Below are positions 15,182 through 23,501 of a stretch of 33,349 bases of DNA, piece by piece. Below the pieces are notes generated by a model. The model was not told where the DNA came from, did not search any database, and saw only the letters and a program-made list of their open reading frames with translations. This DNA is from CAZTVF01 sp964616985 (GTDB taxonomy: Bacteria; Planctomycetota; Phycisphaerae; SM23-33): assembly GCA_964616985.1 (NCBI GenBank), contig CAZTVF010000054.1:1-33349 (forward strand), given 5' to 3'. Positions within the stretch are counted from its first letter, which is position 1, and every line of letters starts with the position of its first letter. The translations under genes and the position numbers were made by a program.

Positions 15182-17253
15182 AATACCAAGAAGGCAATAG
15201 GCAATTGGCAATTGGCAATAGGCGGAACGAGACAGGCGGCATGGCCCTATGGAGTGCGGCGGCGCCGACGCCGCTTTGGATTTCGGCGTCCGCCGTTGCC
15301 GATGAATCAACAGGCCGCACGGCGGCCGACCTATCATCCGCGCCCCTGCCGCCAGAGATCCAAAGCGGCGTCGGCGCCCCTCGCTTCGCTCGTGGCTCTG
15401 CCGCCGCACTCCATAGTGGCCGCCGCGCGGGCTTCTCGCGTTCGATCCTCCTGGTGCCGCTCGCCCTGCTCGCCTGCGCGATGCTGCTCGCCGCACAGGA
15501 CGCCGCCACCGGTGGCGCGGGCGTCGCGCCCGCGAGTGCCGCGGCCTCATCCACCAACCCGACCTCCTCGCGCGTTCGCTTCGACATCGACGAGACCGGC
15601 CTGCCCAAACAGATCTACGTTGCCGCCGACGTGCAGGAACTGCCGCTGGAACTCCGCGTCCCCGGCGCGGTGGTCTCCGACGCCGCCCTCGCCGCCATCG
15701 GCCGCGGCAACCGCCTGCGCGGGCCGATTCGCATCGAGGCCGTGGTCGAGGGCAAGAGAGTGCAGGCAAAGACACTGAAAGCCGGCCAGGAGAAGGACGG
15801 GACGCTCCAGTGCCAGCTTATCGCCGGGCCCTATAAGATAAACGTTGCAGCGAACTACCGATATGAAGTCGCGGCGGGTCGGATTCTCGCCATCGACATT
15901 GGCTATGAAGCCCAGGCGGGCAATTCGGAACTGGAATTCATGATCGAGCCGGTGACGCCCGTGGACCTCGCATGGGACTTGCACGTTGCACCCCTTGCAG
16001 GGATGAGACTCTCCACCACAGTGCCGGCCACCGTGCCCACCTCGGTGGCAACCACTTCGCCCTCCACCCGCTTCATTCCGCCCGCATATTACCGAGACGT
16101 AGCTTTGTCGACTGGCGAGGGGGTGATCTGGGATGATTCGCGACAGAATGACTTCCATGACAAAATGTTGTTTCTTGGCACAGGCGACGGTGGGATTACG
16201 GTTGGGTATGACCCGTCGATCCGGGAGCCCAATCAATCGACGGTCGAGGTGCGTCGCAGCAAGATCGGCGAGGTCACCTTCGCCGTCCGCCTGGATCGAG
16301 GGAACTCCGACGCTCGCAAACTCAAGACTCGTCTCCTTCTTATAGTGTCGCCGACACAATCTTCCGCCCAGTGCCGCCGGAATCTAGAGTGGGTCTCCTG
16401 GCCGCCCTCGGCCAAACACAGCAATACCTCACGCCAGGGTTTCGAATTCATGCACGATTTCTGCGGCGACGTGGGACCAGGCAACTACGACCACGTCGAC
16501 CTATATCCAAGTTCGTTGATGCGGGCACTTGCAGGTTCCAGCGCGAGCGAGACTCTACGCGTCCGCTCCAATGTTCGCCAGGCCGCGTGTGGCGATGACC
16601 CGGCGTATGACCGCGCGATTCTGGGCCGGGCGATGCTGCATGATATCGGCGTGGATGCCAACGGCCTGGGGCAGCCGGCGGAGTATGTGCGGCTGGTCAA
16701 GGCGCTCAAGGGCTTTGGCTTCTTCGAGGCGAACGATATCGAGTTCATTCCCTATTGGCGAAGCGGGACGGTGGTGCGGTTCGGCGAGGAGTTCAACCCC
16801 AACAGCCCCTTCAAGCTCACCGAGGACAACCCCGCCGCCGGCACGTATGTGAGCGTGTACCGCCGGCCTTTCGAGAAGGATGGCAAGAAGGGCTACCAGG
16901 CGATGTTCGTGATCTTCAACGAGCAGGCCAAGCCCGTGCGCGAGCGGCTGTACATCTTCACGCCCCCGCGGATCTGGGGCGGCAAGGGCAACGTGCAGAC
17001 GGGCTCGGAGATCATCGCGGGCTACGACTTCGGCCGCATTCCCGACGGCAGCGACTGGCGGAAGAAGAAGGTCGTCGACCACCACTACGTCTTCGGACCG
17101 CCGGCCCTGATGGACCTGGAGGACCGCAGCGTCGCGAACCTGTCGGACTCCAAGGGCCAGACGTCGGAAATCTACGGCCCCCTGCACATCCAGCAGCACG
17201 ATTACCGCGTGCTGTGGGGCTACTGGCTGCCGGGGGAAGAGAAGAAGAAGTGA
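15178..17253 (+). CDS. Secreted paralogue of the upstream protein, lacking its barrel core; start uncertain
   Basis: Up to 691 residues. From about residue 133 it parallels the upstream protein: GLPKQIYVAADVQELPLELR matches GLPAQIDIKPDLRELPLEVR, and the last ~220 residues align block by block (IEFIPYWRSGTVVRFG, YRRPFEKDGKKGYQAMFVIFNE, IYGPLHIQQHDYRVLWGYW). About 200 residues that hold the Asp-Glu pair upstream are missing; only a short FCGDVGPGNYDHVDLYPSS segment stands in their place. No CBM9-like domain is present. A hydrophobic stretch, SRSILLVPLALLACAMLLAAQ (about 86-106), is a good signal-peptide core. All codons before it come from intergenic repeats, including the GTG (15178) and an internal ATG (15241), so the true start is unclear. 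It may act as a non-catalytic partner. Confidence 0.68.
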   Translation: MKYQEGNRQLAIGNRRNETGGMALWSAAAPTPLWISASAVADESTGRTAADLSSAPLPPEIQSGVGAPRFARGSAAALHSGRRAGFSRSILLVPLALLACAMLLAAQDAATGGAGVAPASAAASSTNPTSSRVRFDIDETGLPKQIYVAADVQELPLELRVPGAVVSDAALAAIGRGNRLRGPIRIEAVVEGKRVQAKTLKAGQEKDGTLQCQLIAGPYKINVAANYRYEVAAGRILAIDIGYEAQAGNSELEFMIEPVTPVDLAWDLHVAPLAGMRLSTTVPATVPTSVATTSPSTRFIPPAYYRDVALSTGEGVIWDDSRQNDFHDKMLFLGTGDGGITVGYDPSIREPNQSTVEVRRSKIGEVTFAVRLDRGNSDARKLKTRLLLIVSPTQSSAQCRRNLEWVSWPPSAKHSNTSRQGFEFMHDFCGDVGPGNYDHVDLYPSSLMRALAGSSASETLRVRSNVRQAACGDDPAYDRAILGRAMLHDIGVDANGLGQPAEYVRLVKALKGFGFFEANDIEFIPYWRSGTVVRFGEEFNPNSPFKLTEDNPAAGTYVSVYRRPFEKDGKKGYQAMFVIFNEQAKPVRERLYIFTPPRIWGGKGNVQTGSEIIAGYDFGRIPDGSDWRKKKVVDHHYVFGPPALMDLEDRSVANLSDSKGQTSEIYGPLHIQQHDYRVLWGYWLPGEEKKK
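15192..15224. repeat. CAATAGGCAATTGGC array
   Basis: Repeated AGGCAATAGGCAATTGGC-type units start eleven bases after the stop of the large secreted protein. Related arrays follow the stops at 17253 and 26652. Confidence 0.65.
15248..15415. repeat. GC-rich element with 16-bp inverted ends, copy inside an open reading frame
   Basis: TATGGAGTGCGGCGGC (from 15248) and GCCGCCGCACTCCATA (to 15415) are perfect 16-bp inverted ends. Inside, CGCCGACGCCGCTTTGGAT is mirrored by ATCCAAAGCGGCGTCGGCG. Other copies lie at 10692-10800 and 33131-33268. This copy is in frame with the downstream secreted-protein gene. Confidence 0.82.
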
Positions 17254-17410
17254 AGAAGGCAAGAGAAGAAGGCAATAGGCAATTGGCAATAGGCGGGAAG
17301 ACGAAGCAGGGTTCAGGGACGGGCGAGCAGGGACCAGGGTTCAGGGACCAGGGACTGGTGATGGACCGGGTGCCATGCTTTTAGGCCCGACGGGCCAAAA
17401 GCATGTTTAC
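17254..17410. repeat. Post-stop repeat block with CATGCTTTT hairpin
   Basis: Immediately after the stop come GAAGGCAATAGGCAATTGGC-type units, then CAGGGACCAGGG-type repeats. The block ends with the hairpin CATGCTTTTAGGCCC/GGGCCAAAAGCATG (17374-17405). The same order occurs after rnfC at 26653-26760. The hairpin is strong but lacks a T run. Confidence 0.72.
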
Positions 17411-17496
17411 ACAATTGCTGTCGTGCTGGATCGGGGGACCGACGCACGCAGTGCGTCGGCGTTGGTGAGGAAACACGCGAACATGAGGTTGAGAAT

Positions 17497-19380
17497 ATGA
17501 CGCGAATGATGCTCCTGTGCGTGACGATCCTTCTGTCGGTCTCCGCGCTCGCCCTTGGCGCCAAGAACGCGCCGCCGCTGATCGATGCGAATGACCGCGA
17601 TGCGTGGGCGGGCGACACGCGCCTGTCGGTGCCGCCGCTGGCCAAGCCGCCCGTGTGCGATGGCAACATCGACGCCGGCGAGTGGGCCGGTGCGACCCAG
17701 GTCGAGCTGGCCACCTGCTCCGACAGCCGCAACCTTTATCCCCGGGCGGCTACGTGGTACTTCGGCTGGGACGCCAACGCCCTCTACCTCGCCTGCCGCA
17801 CCACGATGATGAAGGAAGAGAAGCTCAAGGCCGAGACCAAGGCCCCCGCCATCGAACTGCGGGCCGACGAGAGCGTGGAGCTGTGGATCTCGCCGCCCGA
17901 ATCCAACCAGGTCTACCAGGTCGTCATCAGCAGCACGGGCCTGGTCTTCGTGCAGAAGCGTGCGGGCAAGGACATCGACGCCAACGTCGCCTTCGCCCCC
18001 GTGGCGGCGGCCAAGGCGGGCGAGGAATTCCTCGACTTCGAGATCAAGCTGCCGGCGAAGGAGTTCGGCCTCAAACAGATGAAACAGGGCGAGGCGTGGC
18101 GGGTCCTGCCCGTGCGGGCGTTTCGCTGCGGGTACGCGCTGCAAGCCCCGCTGCCGTGCGGCCTGGAACGCGACCGCTCCAAAGACAAGGGCAAGGATCG
18201 CGACTTCGCCGATGCCGCCCGCTACCCGCTGCTGACGCTGGGGGGCAGGAACCGCCCCGTCGTGCGCCTGGCCAACCCTGCCGCGGCCCTCTACGAAGGC
18301 AAGGCCGCGGTGGAGTGCGTCGCGGTCAACGGCGAGGCAAAGCCGCTGAAGCTCAAGGCCCGCCTGGCGATCTACCAGGGCACGGCCAAGCTGTTCGAGC
18401 AGGAACGCGAGTTCGACGCCGACGCCAACGCCGCCGCGGCCATGAAGATCGACGGCAGCCCCGAGAGCCCCATCGACTCGCGCGAGAGCGCGAGCTACCG
18501 GTACGACTACACGCTGACGGCTGGGCGCGAGGAAATCCTCCACACGCACTTCACGTACGACCCGTCCGAGAACCGCCCCTGGCTGGGCGACACGATCCCC
18601 AAGGGTTCATCGGCTGAGAACGAGTACGTGATGGTCGACCCGTCCAAGGGCCCCCCGCCGGCGGAGTTCGAGCATCGCCTGCAGCCGTACAAGGACCTGC
18701 CCGAGGGGCACAAACTCCGCCTGACGATCCGCCGCGCGTTCGAGCCCAGCAAGCAGACGACGATCAGCGCGATCCAGATCATCACGCCGCTGGACGCCAA
18801 CGGCGCGAAGGACGGCGAGGAGCGTTTCTACAACATCTACGGCTACCAGCTGCTGCGGAGCGTGACGTATCGCCAGGGCGTGCGGCACGGGCCCGAGCGG
18901 CTGTACGCGTCGGGGCAGCATCCGCAGACGGAACTGCCCTGGGACAACGGCGTGGTGCGGGGCGTGAAGCGGTCGTTCCACCCCGACGGGCGGGTGATGA
19001 CGGAGATCACCTACGAAGACGGCCGGGCGACGGGCGAGAGCAAGAGCTACGACCCCAACGGGCGGGTGAACCGCATCGCCAGTTTCAAGAACGGCCAGCG
19101 CGACGGCCTGATGACCGAATACTACCCCGCCCCGCCCAAGCGGCTGGTGCCCTACAGCAAGGGCCTGATCAACGGCGTGGTGAAGGAGTTCTACGAGGGC
19201 GGCAAGCTCAAGAGCGAGACGACCTACAAGAACGACGTCCTGCACGGCGTGGAGAAGCAGTACGACGAGAGCGGCAAGCTGTCCAAGACGCGATACTGGC
19301 TGGAGGGCGAGTCGGTGGCCGAGGGCGAGTTCAACGAGAAGTACAAGGAGCCCGACGCCAGGCCGGACGGAAAAAAATAG
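17497..19380 (+). CDS. Secreted CBM9-like protein with C-terminal MORN_2 repeats
   Basis: 627 residues. Signal peptide MTRMMLLCVTILLSVSALALGA. Residues about 45-230 form a CBM9-like/DOMON-fold sugar-binding module: PPVCDGNIDAGEWAGATQ, WYFGWDANALYLAC, ESVELWISPP and DFEIKLPAKEFG. A middle beta region (about 235-440) is not recognised. From about residue 447 there are six or seven MORN_2-type repeats of ~24 residues, with cores such as GVRHGPERLY, GVVRGVKRSFHPDGRV, GRATGESKSYDPNGRV, GQRDGLMTEYY, GLINGVVKEFYEGGKL and DVLHGVEKQYDESGKL. MORN_2 repeats mediate binding or surface adhesion in other bacteria. It follows the two GH123-like genes on the same strand and shares the CBM9-like module with the first. 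GAGG lies upstream of the ATG. Confidence 0.78.
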   Translation: MTRMMLLCVTILLSVSALALGAKNAPPLIDANDRDAWAGDTRLSVPPLAKPPVCDGNIDAGEWAGATQVELATCSDSRNLYPRAATWYFGWDANALYLACRTTMMKEEKLKAETKAPAIELRADESVELWISPPESNQVYQVVISSTGLVFVQKRAGKDIDANVAFAPVAAAKAGEEFLDFEIKLPAKEFGLKQMKQGEAWRVLPVRAFRCGYALQAPLPCGLERDRSKDKGKDRDFADAARYPLLTLGGRNRPVVRLANPAAALYEGKAAVECVAVNGEAKPLKLKARLAIYQGTAKLFEQEREFDADANAAAAMKIDGSPESPIDSRESASYRYDYTLTAGREEILHTHFTYDPSENRPWLGDTIPKGSSAENEYVMVDPSKGPPPAEFEHRLQPYKDLPEGHKLRLTIRRAFEPSKQTTISAIQIITPLDANGAKDGEERFYNIYGYQLLRSVTYRQGVRHGPERLYASGQHPQTELPWDNGVVRGVKRSFHPDGRVMTEITYEDGRATGESKSYDPNGRVNRIASFKNGQRDGLMTEYYPAPPKRLVPYSKGLINGVVKEFYEGGKLKSETTYKNDVLHGVEKQYDESGKLSKTRYWLEGESVAEGEFNEKYKEPDARPDGKK

Positions 19381-19422
19381 TCACCGCTCGGCCGGCGCTT
19401 CGTCACGACCGTTTCCATCTAG

Positions 19423-19660
19423 TGCAGTGGCAGGAAAATGTGCGCGTTTTTCCGCGTGTTAAATCCGAAACTCGAAATCCGAAATCCGAAACAAATTCAG
19501 AAACAAGAAGAGAGCATCTGCCTTGCATGCCTTACTGTTTTCAATATCTTCGTTTGCTTGCTGCTTTGCCGTTTTCTGTTTGTTTCGTATTTCGGATTTC
19601 GCACTTCGGATTTCGAGTTTGCGATAGCGACATAGATCAGCATCAGCGTGAAACACTACA
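19423..19660. mobile_element. MITE-like element, 238 bp, copy 2
   Basis: The left end is TGCAGTG (one mismatch to TGTAGTG) and the right end is CACTACA. Length, order of internal CGAAATCCGAAA blocks and the central GCTTGCTGCTTTGCCGTTT match the copy at 3096-3334. It is AT-rich against a GC-rich background. It accounts for most of the gap 19381-19766. Confidence 0.72.
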
Positions 19661-19736
19661 ATAGAGAGAACCGTATCAGGGAATTCCCGACTTAGATTCA
19701 GCAAATCCCCTGATCGCCCTACGAAAACCTTGTTCC

Positions 19737-19742
19737 TATAAT
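19737..19742 (+). promoter_or_regulatory. Putative -10 box of the kinase operon
   Basis: A perfect TATAAT lies 24 bases before the kinase ATG, with no convincing -35 box at the usual spacing. It is the only such box in this gap and would give a very short leader. Confidence 0.35.
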
Positions 19743-19766
19743 AGGCGACCCAAGGAAGCACTTTTC

Positions 19767-22688
19767 ATGGCTGAACGACCCACTTCCGGCCTTCGCACGC
19801 TGCGGGCGGCGATCCTGATGACATTGACCGTCGGGGTCATCGTGGCGTGCCGCTGGGCCTACGTCCTCTTCCCCGCGGCCGTAGGCGACGCGGCAAAGAG
19901 CTACCTGCTGTTCCACAGCATCGTGGAGATCTTCACGGTCGTCGTGGGCATCGGCATCCTCATGATCGCCTGGAACGCCCGGCGGTTCATGGAGAATCAC
20001 TACCTGCTGCTGGTGGGCATCGGCCTGGGCGCGGTGGCCATCGTCGACCTGCTGCACCTGCTGGCCTACAACGGCATGGACATCTTCGCGGGGTATGGCC
20101 CCAACCTGCCGACGCAACTGTGGATCGTGATACGACTGCTGACGGCGGCGACGCTGCTGGCGGCCCCCATCTTCCTCCAGCGGCGGCTGCCGCCCACCGC
20201 CGCCTTCCTTGCCGTCGCGGCCGTGACCGCAGCGCTGGTGGCCGCCTGCTTCGCCGGCTGGTTCCCGGTCTGCTACGATGAAGCCGCCGGCCGCCTCACC
20301 CCCTTCAAGATTGCCAGCGAATACGTCCTGGCCGGCGTGCTGCTGGCGGCGCTGGGGGCGTTGATCGCAAGGCGAAAGCTCGTCGATCGCCAGGTGCTGC
20401 TGACGGCCGGGGCCGCCATCGGCGTCAGCGTAGCCGCGGGCATGGCCTTCACCCTGTACAGGGACCCCAACGGCTACACCAACATGGCCGGGCACGTGCT
20501 GGAGCTGATCTCATTCTACCTCTTCTACCGCGCGTTGATCGAGACCAGCCTCAAGCGCCCCTACGACCTGCTGTTCCGCAATCTCAAGGTCAGCGAGGAA
20601 GCCTTCCGCCAGAGCGAGGCGAAATACCGCGTGCTGGCCGACAACTGTTTCGACTGGGAATTCTGGACGGGCCCCGACGGCCAGTTCATCTACGTCTCGC
20701 CCTCCTGCCTGGGCATCACCGGCTACGAGGCGAAGGAGTTCCTGGCCGAGGCGGACCTGCTGCGGCGGATCGTCCACCCCGAGGACCAGGCCGCCTACGA
20801 CGCCCACGTCCAGGACCTGGAGCGGCCCCGCCAGGCCGGGCGCGTGGAGTTCCGCATCGTCCGCCGCGACGGCTCGTGGCGATGGATCGAACACCACTGC
20901 CAGGCCGCGTACGACGGAGCGGGCCAGTTCTGCGGCACGCGAGGCTCCAACCGAGACTGCACCGACCGCGTGCTGGCCCAGCAGGACCGCGACCGCCTGA
21001 TCCAGGAACTCAAGGACCTCGGCGAAGTGCTCGACCGCCGCGTGCAGGACCGCACCGCCCAGCTGGCCCGCGCGGTGGAGGAACTGCGGGCCGAGAAGCA
21101 CCGCGACGAGATCACCGGCGCCCTGCTGCAGCTGTTCACCCGCCACAGCACGCGGAAGGAGTACCTCGACTCGGTGCTGCAGGTGGTGCAGCAGTGGGCG
21201 GGCAGCCGCTGCATCGGCATCCGCATCATGGACTCCAGCGGCGGCATTCCCTACGAGTGCTACAACGGCTTCAGCGAGCAGTTCTGGAAGCAGGAGAACA
21301 ACATCTCGGTCCGCACCGATCACTGCGTCTGCGTCCGCGTGATCCTGGGCCAGACCGATGAGGCCGAACGGCCGATGATGACCCCGTATGGCTCGTTCCT
21401 TTGCCCCGACTCCGGGCGGCTCGTGGCCTCGCTGTCCCCGCAGGAGAAGGCCCGCTTCCGTGGAACGTGCCTCAAGTACGGCTTCACCTCGCTGGCCGTG
21501 ATCCCCGTCTGCTTCCGCAACGAGATCCTGGGCGCCATTCACCTGGCCGACGAACGGGCGGGCCTGCTGACGCGGGAGGTCGTGCAGTTCCTCGAGGCGA
21601 TGTCGCCGCTGATCGGCGAGGCCGTGCACCGTTTCAACATCGAGGACGAGCTCCGCTCTCGCTACCAGGCGCTGCACGAATCGGAGGAGCGGTACCGCCT
21701 GCTGTTCAACGCCGCGCCCGTGGGCATCGCCCTGATCGCGATGAACGGCACGATCCTGGCCGCCAACCACACGATGAGCGACATCTTCGGCTACGCCCGG
21801 GGCGATCTGCCCGGCATGAACAGCGAGGATTTCTACCTCTACGCCCATCAGCGAGAGGGCGTGCTCAAGGAAATCCGCGAGAAGAAGCGCCTTCGCGACC
21901 TGGAGCTTCAGATGAAACGGCTGGGCGGGGAGGGCTTCCCGGCGACGGTGAACGTGGACACCTTCTCGCACCGCGGCCAGGACGTCCTGCTGGTGACCCT
22001 GCGGGACATGACCGAGCACCGCCGGCTGGAGGGCGAGGTGCTGGCCGTGAGCGAGAAGGAACGCCATCGCATCGGGCAGGACCTGCACGACTCGCTGGGG
22101 CAGAACCTCACGGGCATCGCGTTCCTGGCCACCGTGCTGCAGCAGAAGCTGTCGCAGAAGGCGTTCTCGGAGGCCGCCGACGCGGCGACCATCGAGCGGC
22201 ACGTGAACGAGTGCGTTCGGCTGACGCGTTCGCTGGCGCGGGGCCTGAGCCCCATCGGCAACAAGCCCGACAGCCTTCTGAACGGCCTGCGCGAGCTGAC
22301 GGCGAACGTGACGGAGCTGTTCCGCGTGCAGTGCATCCTTCGGACAAATTCGGAAGTTATAGTAGAAGACCCCGTCGCCGCCGTTCACATGTATAGAATA
22401 GCCCAAGAAGCTGTTCACAATGCCCTGAAGCACGGTAAGGCCCGCAGCATCGGCGTGGAGCTTTTTGCTCACAACAACCTGGTCTCCATGAGCATCGAAG
22501 ACGATGGCACGGGGATCGACGCGGCGAAGACGGAGAGTGCGGGCATGGGGCTGCGTATTATGAGGTATCGCTCGGCCAGCATCGGCGCCTCGCTGGAGAT
22601 TCGTCCCCGCCTGCCGCAAGGCACGGTGGTGACGTGCATGCTCCGCGTGGCGTCACGGAAAGAGGTGAACAATGTCGGCAACGCCTAG
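19767..22688 (+). CDS. MASE3-PAS-GAF-PAS sensor histidine kinase (NarX/HisKA_3 class)
   Basis: 973 residues. Residues about 10-265 form a seven-to-eight-helix membrane sensor resembling MASE3 (LFHSIVEIFTVVVGIGI, YLLLVGIGLGAVAIVDLLHLLAYNGM, ITF/ISFYLFYRALIETSLKRPY). Next come a PAS domain (about 280-400), a short coiled coil, a GAF domain (about 448-625, with an HCVCVRVI cysteine motif), a second PAS (about 636-755), the HisKA_3 dimerisation box ERHRIGQDLHDSLGQNL with phospho-acceptor His774, and an HATPase domain (EAVHNALKHG N box, EDDGTGID G1 box, GMGLRIMRYR G2 box). It signals through the overlapping response regulator gene. The ligand is unknown. AGGAAG precedes the ATG. Confidence 0.92.
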   Translation: MAERPTSGLRTLRAAILMTLTVGVIVACRWAYVLFPAAVGDAAKSYLLFHSIVEIFTVVVGIGILMIAWNARRFMENHYLLLVGIGLGAVAIVDLLHLLAYNGMDIFAGYGPNLPTQLWIVIRLLTAATLLAAPIFLQRRLPPTAAFLAVAAVTAALVAACFAGWFPVCYDEAAGRLTPFKIASEYVLAGVLLAALGALIARRKLVDRQVLLTAGAAIGVSVAAGMAFTLYRDPNGYTNMAGHVLELISFYLFYRALIETSLKRPYDLLFRNLKVSEEAFRQSEAKYRVLADNCFDWEFWTGPDGQFIYVSPSCLGITGYEAKEFLAEADLLRRIVHPEDQAAYDAHVQDLERPRQAGRVEFRIVRRDGSWRWIEHHCQAAYDGAGQFCGTRGSNRDCTDRVLAQQDRDRLIQELKDLGEVLDRRVQDRTAQLARAVEELRAEKHRDEITGALLQLFTRHSTRKEYLDSVLQVVQQWAGSRCIGIRIMDSSGGIPYECYNGFSEQFWKQENNISVRTDHCVCVRVILGQTDEAERPMMTPYGSFLCPDSGRLVASLSPQEKARFRGTCLKYGFTSLAVIPVCFRNEILGAIHLADERAGLLTREVVQFLEAMSPLIGEAVHRFNIEDELRSRYQALHESEERYRLLFNAAPVGIALIAMNGTILAANHTMSDIFGYARGDLPGMNSEDFYLYAHQREGVLKEIREKKRLRDLELQMKRLGGEGFPATVNVDTFSHRGQDVLLVTLRDMTEHRRLEGEVLAVSEKERHRIGQDLHDSLGQNLTGIAFLATVLQQKLSQKAFSEAADAATIERHVNECVRLTRSLARGLSPIGNKPDSLLNGLRELTANVTELFRVQCILRTNSEVIVEDPVAAVHMYRIAQEAVHNALKHGKARSIGVELFAHNNLVSMSIEDDGTGIDAAKTESAGMGLRIMRYRSASIGASLEIRPRLPQGTVVTCMLRVASRKEVNNVGNA

Positions 22689-23397
22689 TTCGGTTCCCAG
22701 TCCCAAGAAGGTCCTGATCGTGGACGACCACCCCCTGCTCCGCCAGGGCATCGGCATGCTCATCGCCCGCCAGGGCGACATGGTGGTGTGCGGCGAGGCC
22801 GAGGACGCGTGGACGGCCCTGAAGCTCGCCGACGAGCTCAAGCCCGACGTGGCGATCGTGGACATCTCCTTGAAGGACAGCAACGGCATCGAGCTGATCC
22901 ACGACCTGATGAGCCGCTGCCCGCGCCTGCCGGTGCTGGTGCTTTCGATGCACAATGAAAGCTTCTACGCCGAACGTGTGCTGCACGCCGGGGCCAAGGG
23001 CTACGTCACCAAGGGCGAGCCCAGCACGAAGGTGATCGAGGGCCTCCGCCGCCTACTGCGCGGCGAGGTCTACGTCTCGGAGGCGGTGGCCAACAAGATG
23101 GTCGGCCGCATCATCGGCGTCCGCCGCGAGACCGACCGCCAGTCCATCGACCGCCTCAGCGACCGGGAATTCCAGGTCTTCCAGATGATCGGCCAGGGCA
23201 TGCAGAACCGGGAGATCGCCGAGAAACTGCACCTGAGCATCAAGACCGTCGACGCCCACCGCGAGAATATCAAGAGCAAGCTCAAGATGCGCGACGCCAA
23301 GGAACTGCTCAAGCTCGCCATCCAGTGGTCGCAGTTCGAGCAGATCCCCTCGAATAAAACCGACGGCGACGAGGGCGCAGAACCCGCAGCCCAATAG
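22672..23397 (+). CDS. NarL/FixJ-family response regulator
   Basis: 241 residues. The receiver domain (about 13-130) has acidic pocket Asp18-Asp19, phospho-acceptor Asp64 in VAIVDISLKD, Ser92 and Lys114 (YVTKGE). The LuxR-type helix-turn-helix (about 158-222) reads LSDREFQVFQMIGQGMQNREIAEKL...IKTVDAHRENIKSKL. The C-terminal tail is acidic. The ATG overlaps the 3' end of the kinase gene by 17 bases and has AGAGG upstream, so translation is coupled and the two form a cognate pair. No target promoter can be named from this window. Confidence 0.94.
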   Translation: MSATPSSVPSPKKVLIVDDHPLLRQGIGMLIARQGDMVVCGEAEDAWTALKLADELKPDVAIVDISLKDSNGIELIHDLMSRCPRLPVLVLSMHNESFYAERVLHAGAKGYVTKGEPSTKVIEGLRRLLRGEVYVSEAVANKMVGRIIGVRRETDRQSIDRLSDREFQVFQMIGQGMQNREIAEKLHLSIKTVDAHRENIKSKLKMRDAKELLKLAIQWSQFEQIPSNKTDGDEGAEPAAQ

Positions 23398-23423
23398 CGT
23401 TTGGGACTATCGTGGACCTTCCG

Positions 23424-23457
23424 GATGGCGGCCTTCCCAGGGCCGCCATCTTTCTTT
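23424..23457 (+). terminator. Rho-independent terminator after the two-component operon
   Basis: GATGGCGGCC (23424-23433) pairs perfectly with GGCCGCCATC (23441-23450) around a 7-base loop and is followed by TTTCTTT. It lies 27 bases after the regulator stop and also faces the 3' end of the convergent ispD gene. Confidence 0.85.
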
Positions 23458-23501
23458 GGCCCAAGCCGACCGCCCGGCAGCGGCCGACGGCGATCAGCAA
23501 G

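Noticed and set aside
13718..15775. Open frame of 685 codons on the minus strand
   Set aside because: It lies opposite the two GH123-like genes, has no family motifs and is rich in Arg, Val and His. This is typical of a shadow frame in GC-rich DNA.
20511..22619. Open frame of 702 codons on the minus strand
   Set aside because: It lies antisense to the histidine kinase, whose domains are unmistakable; the antisense translation has no recognisable domain.
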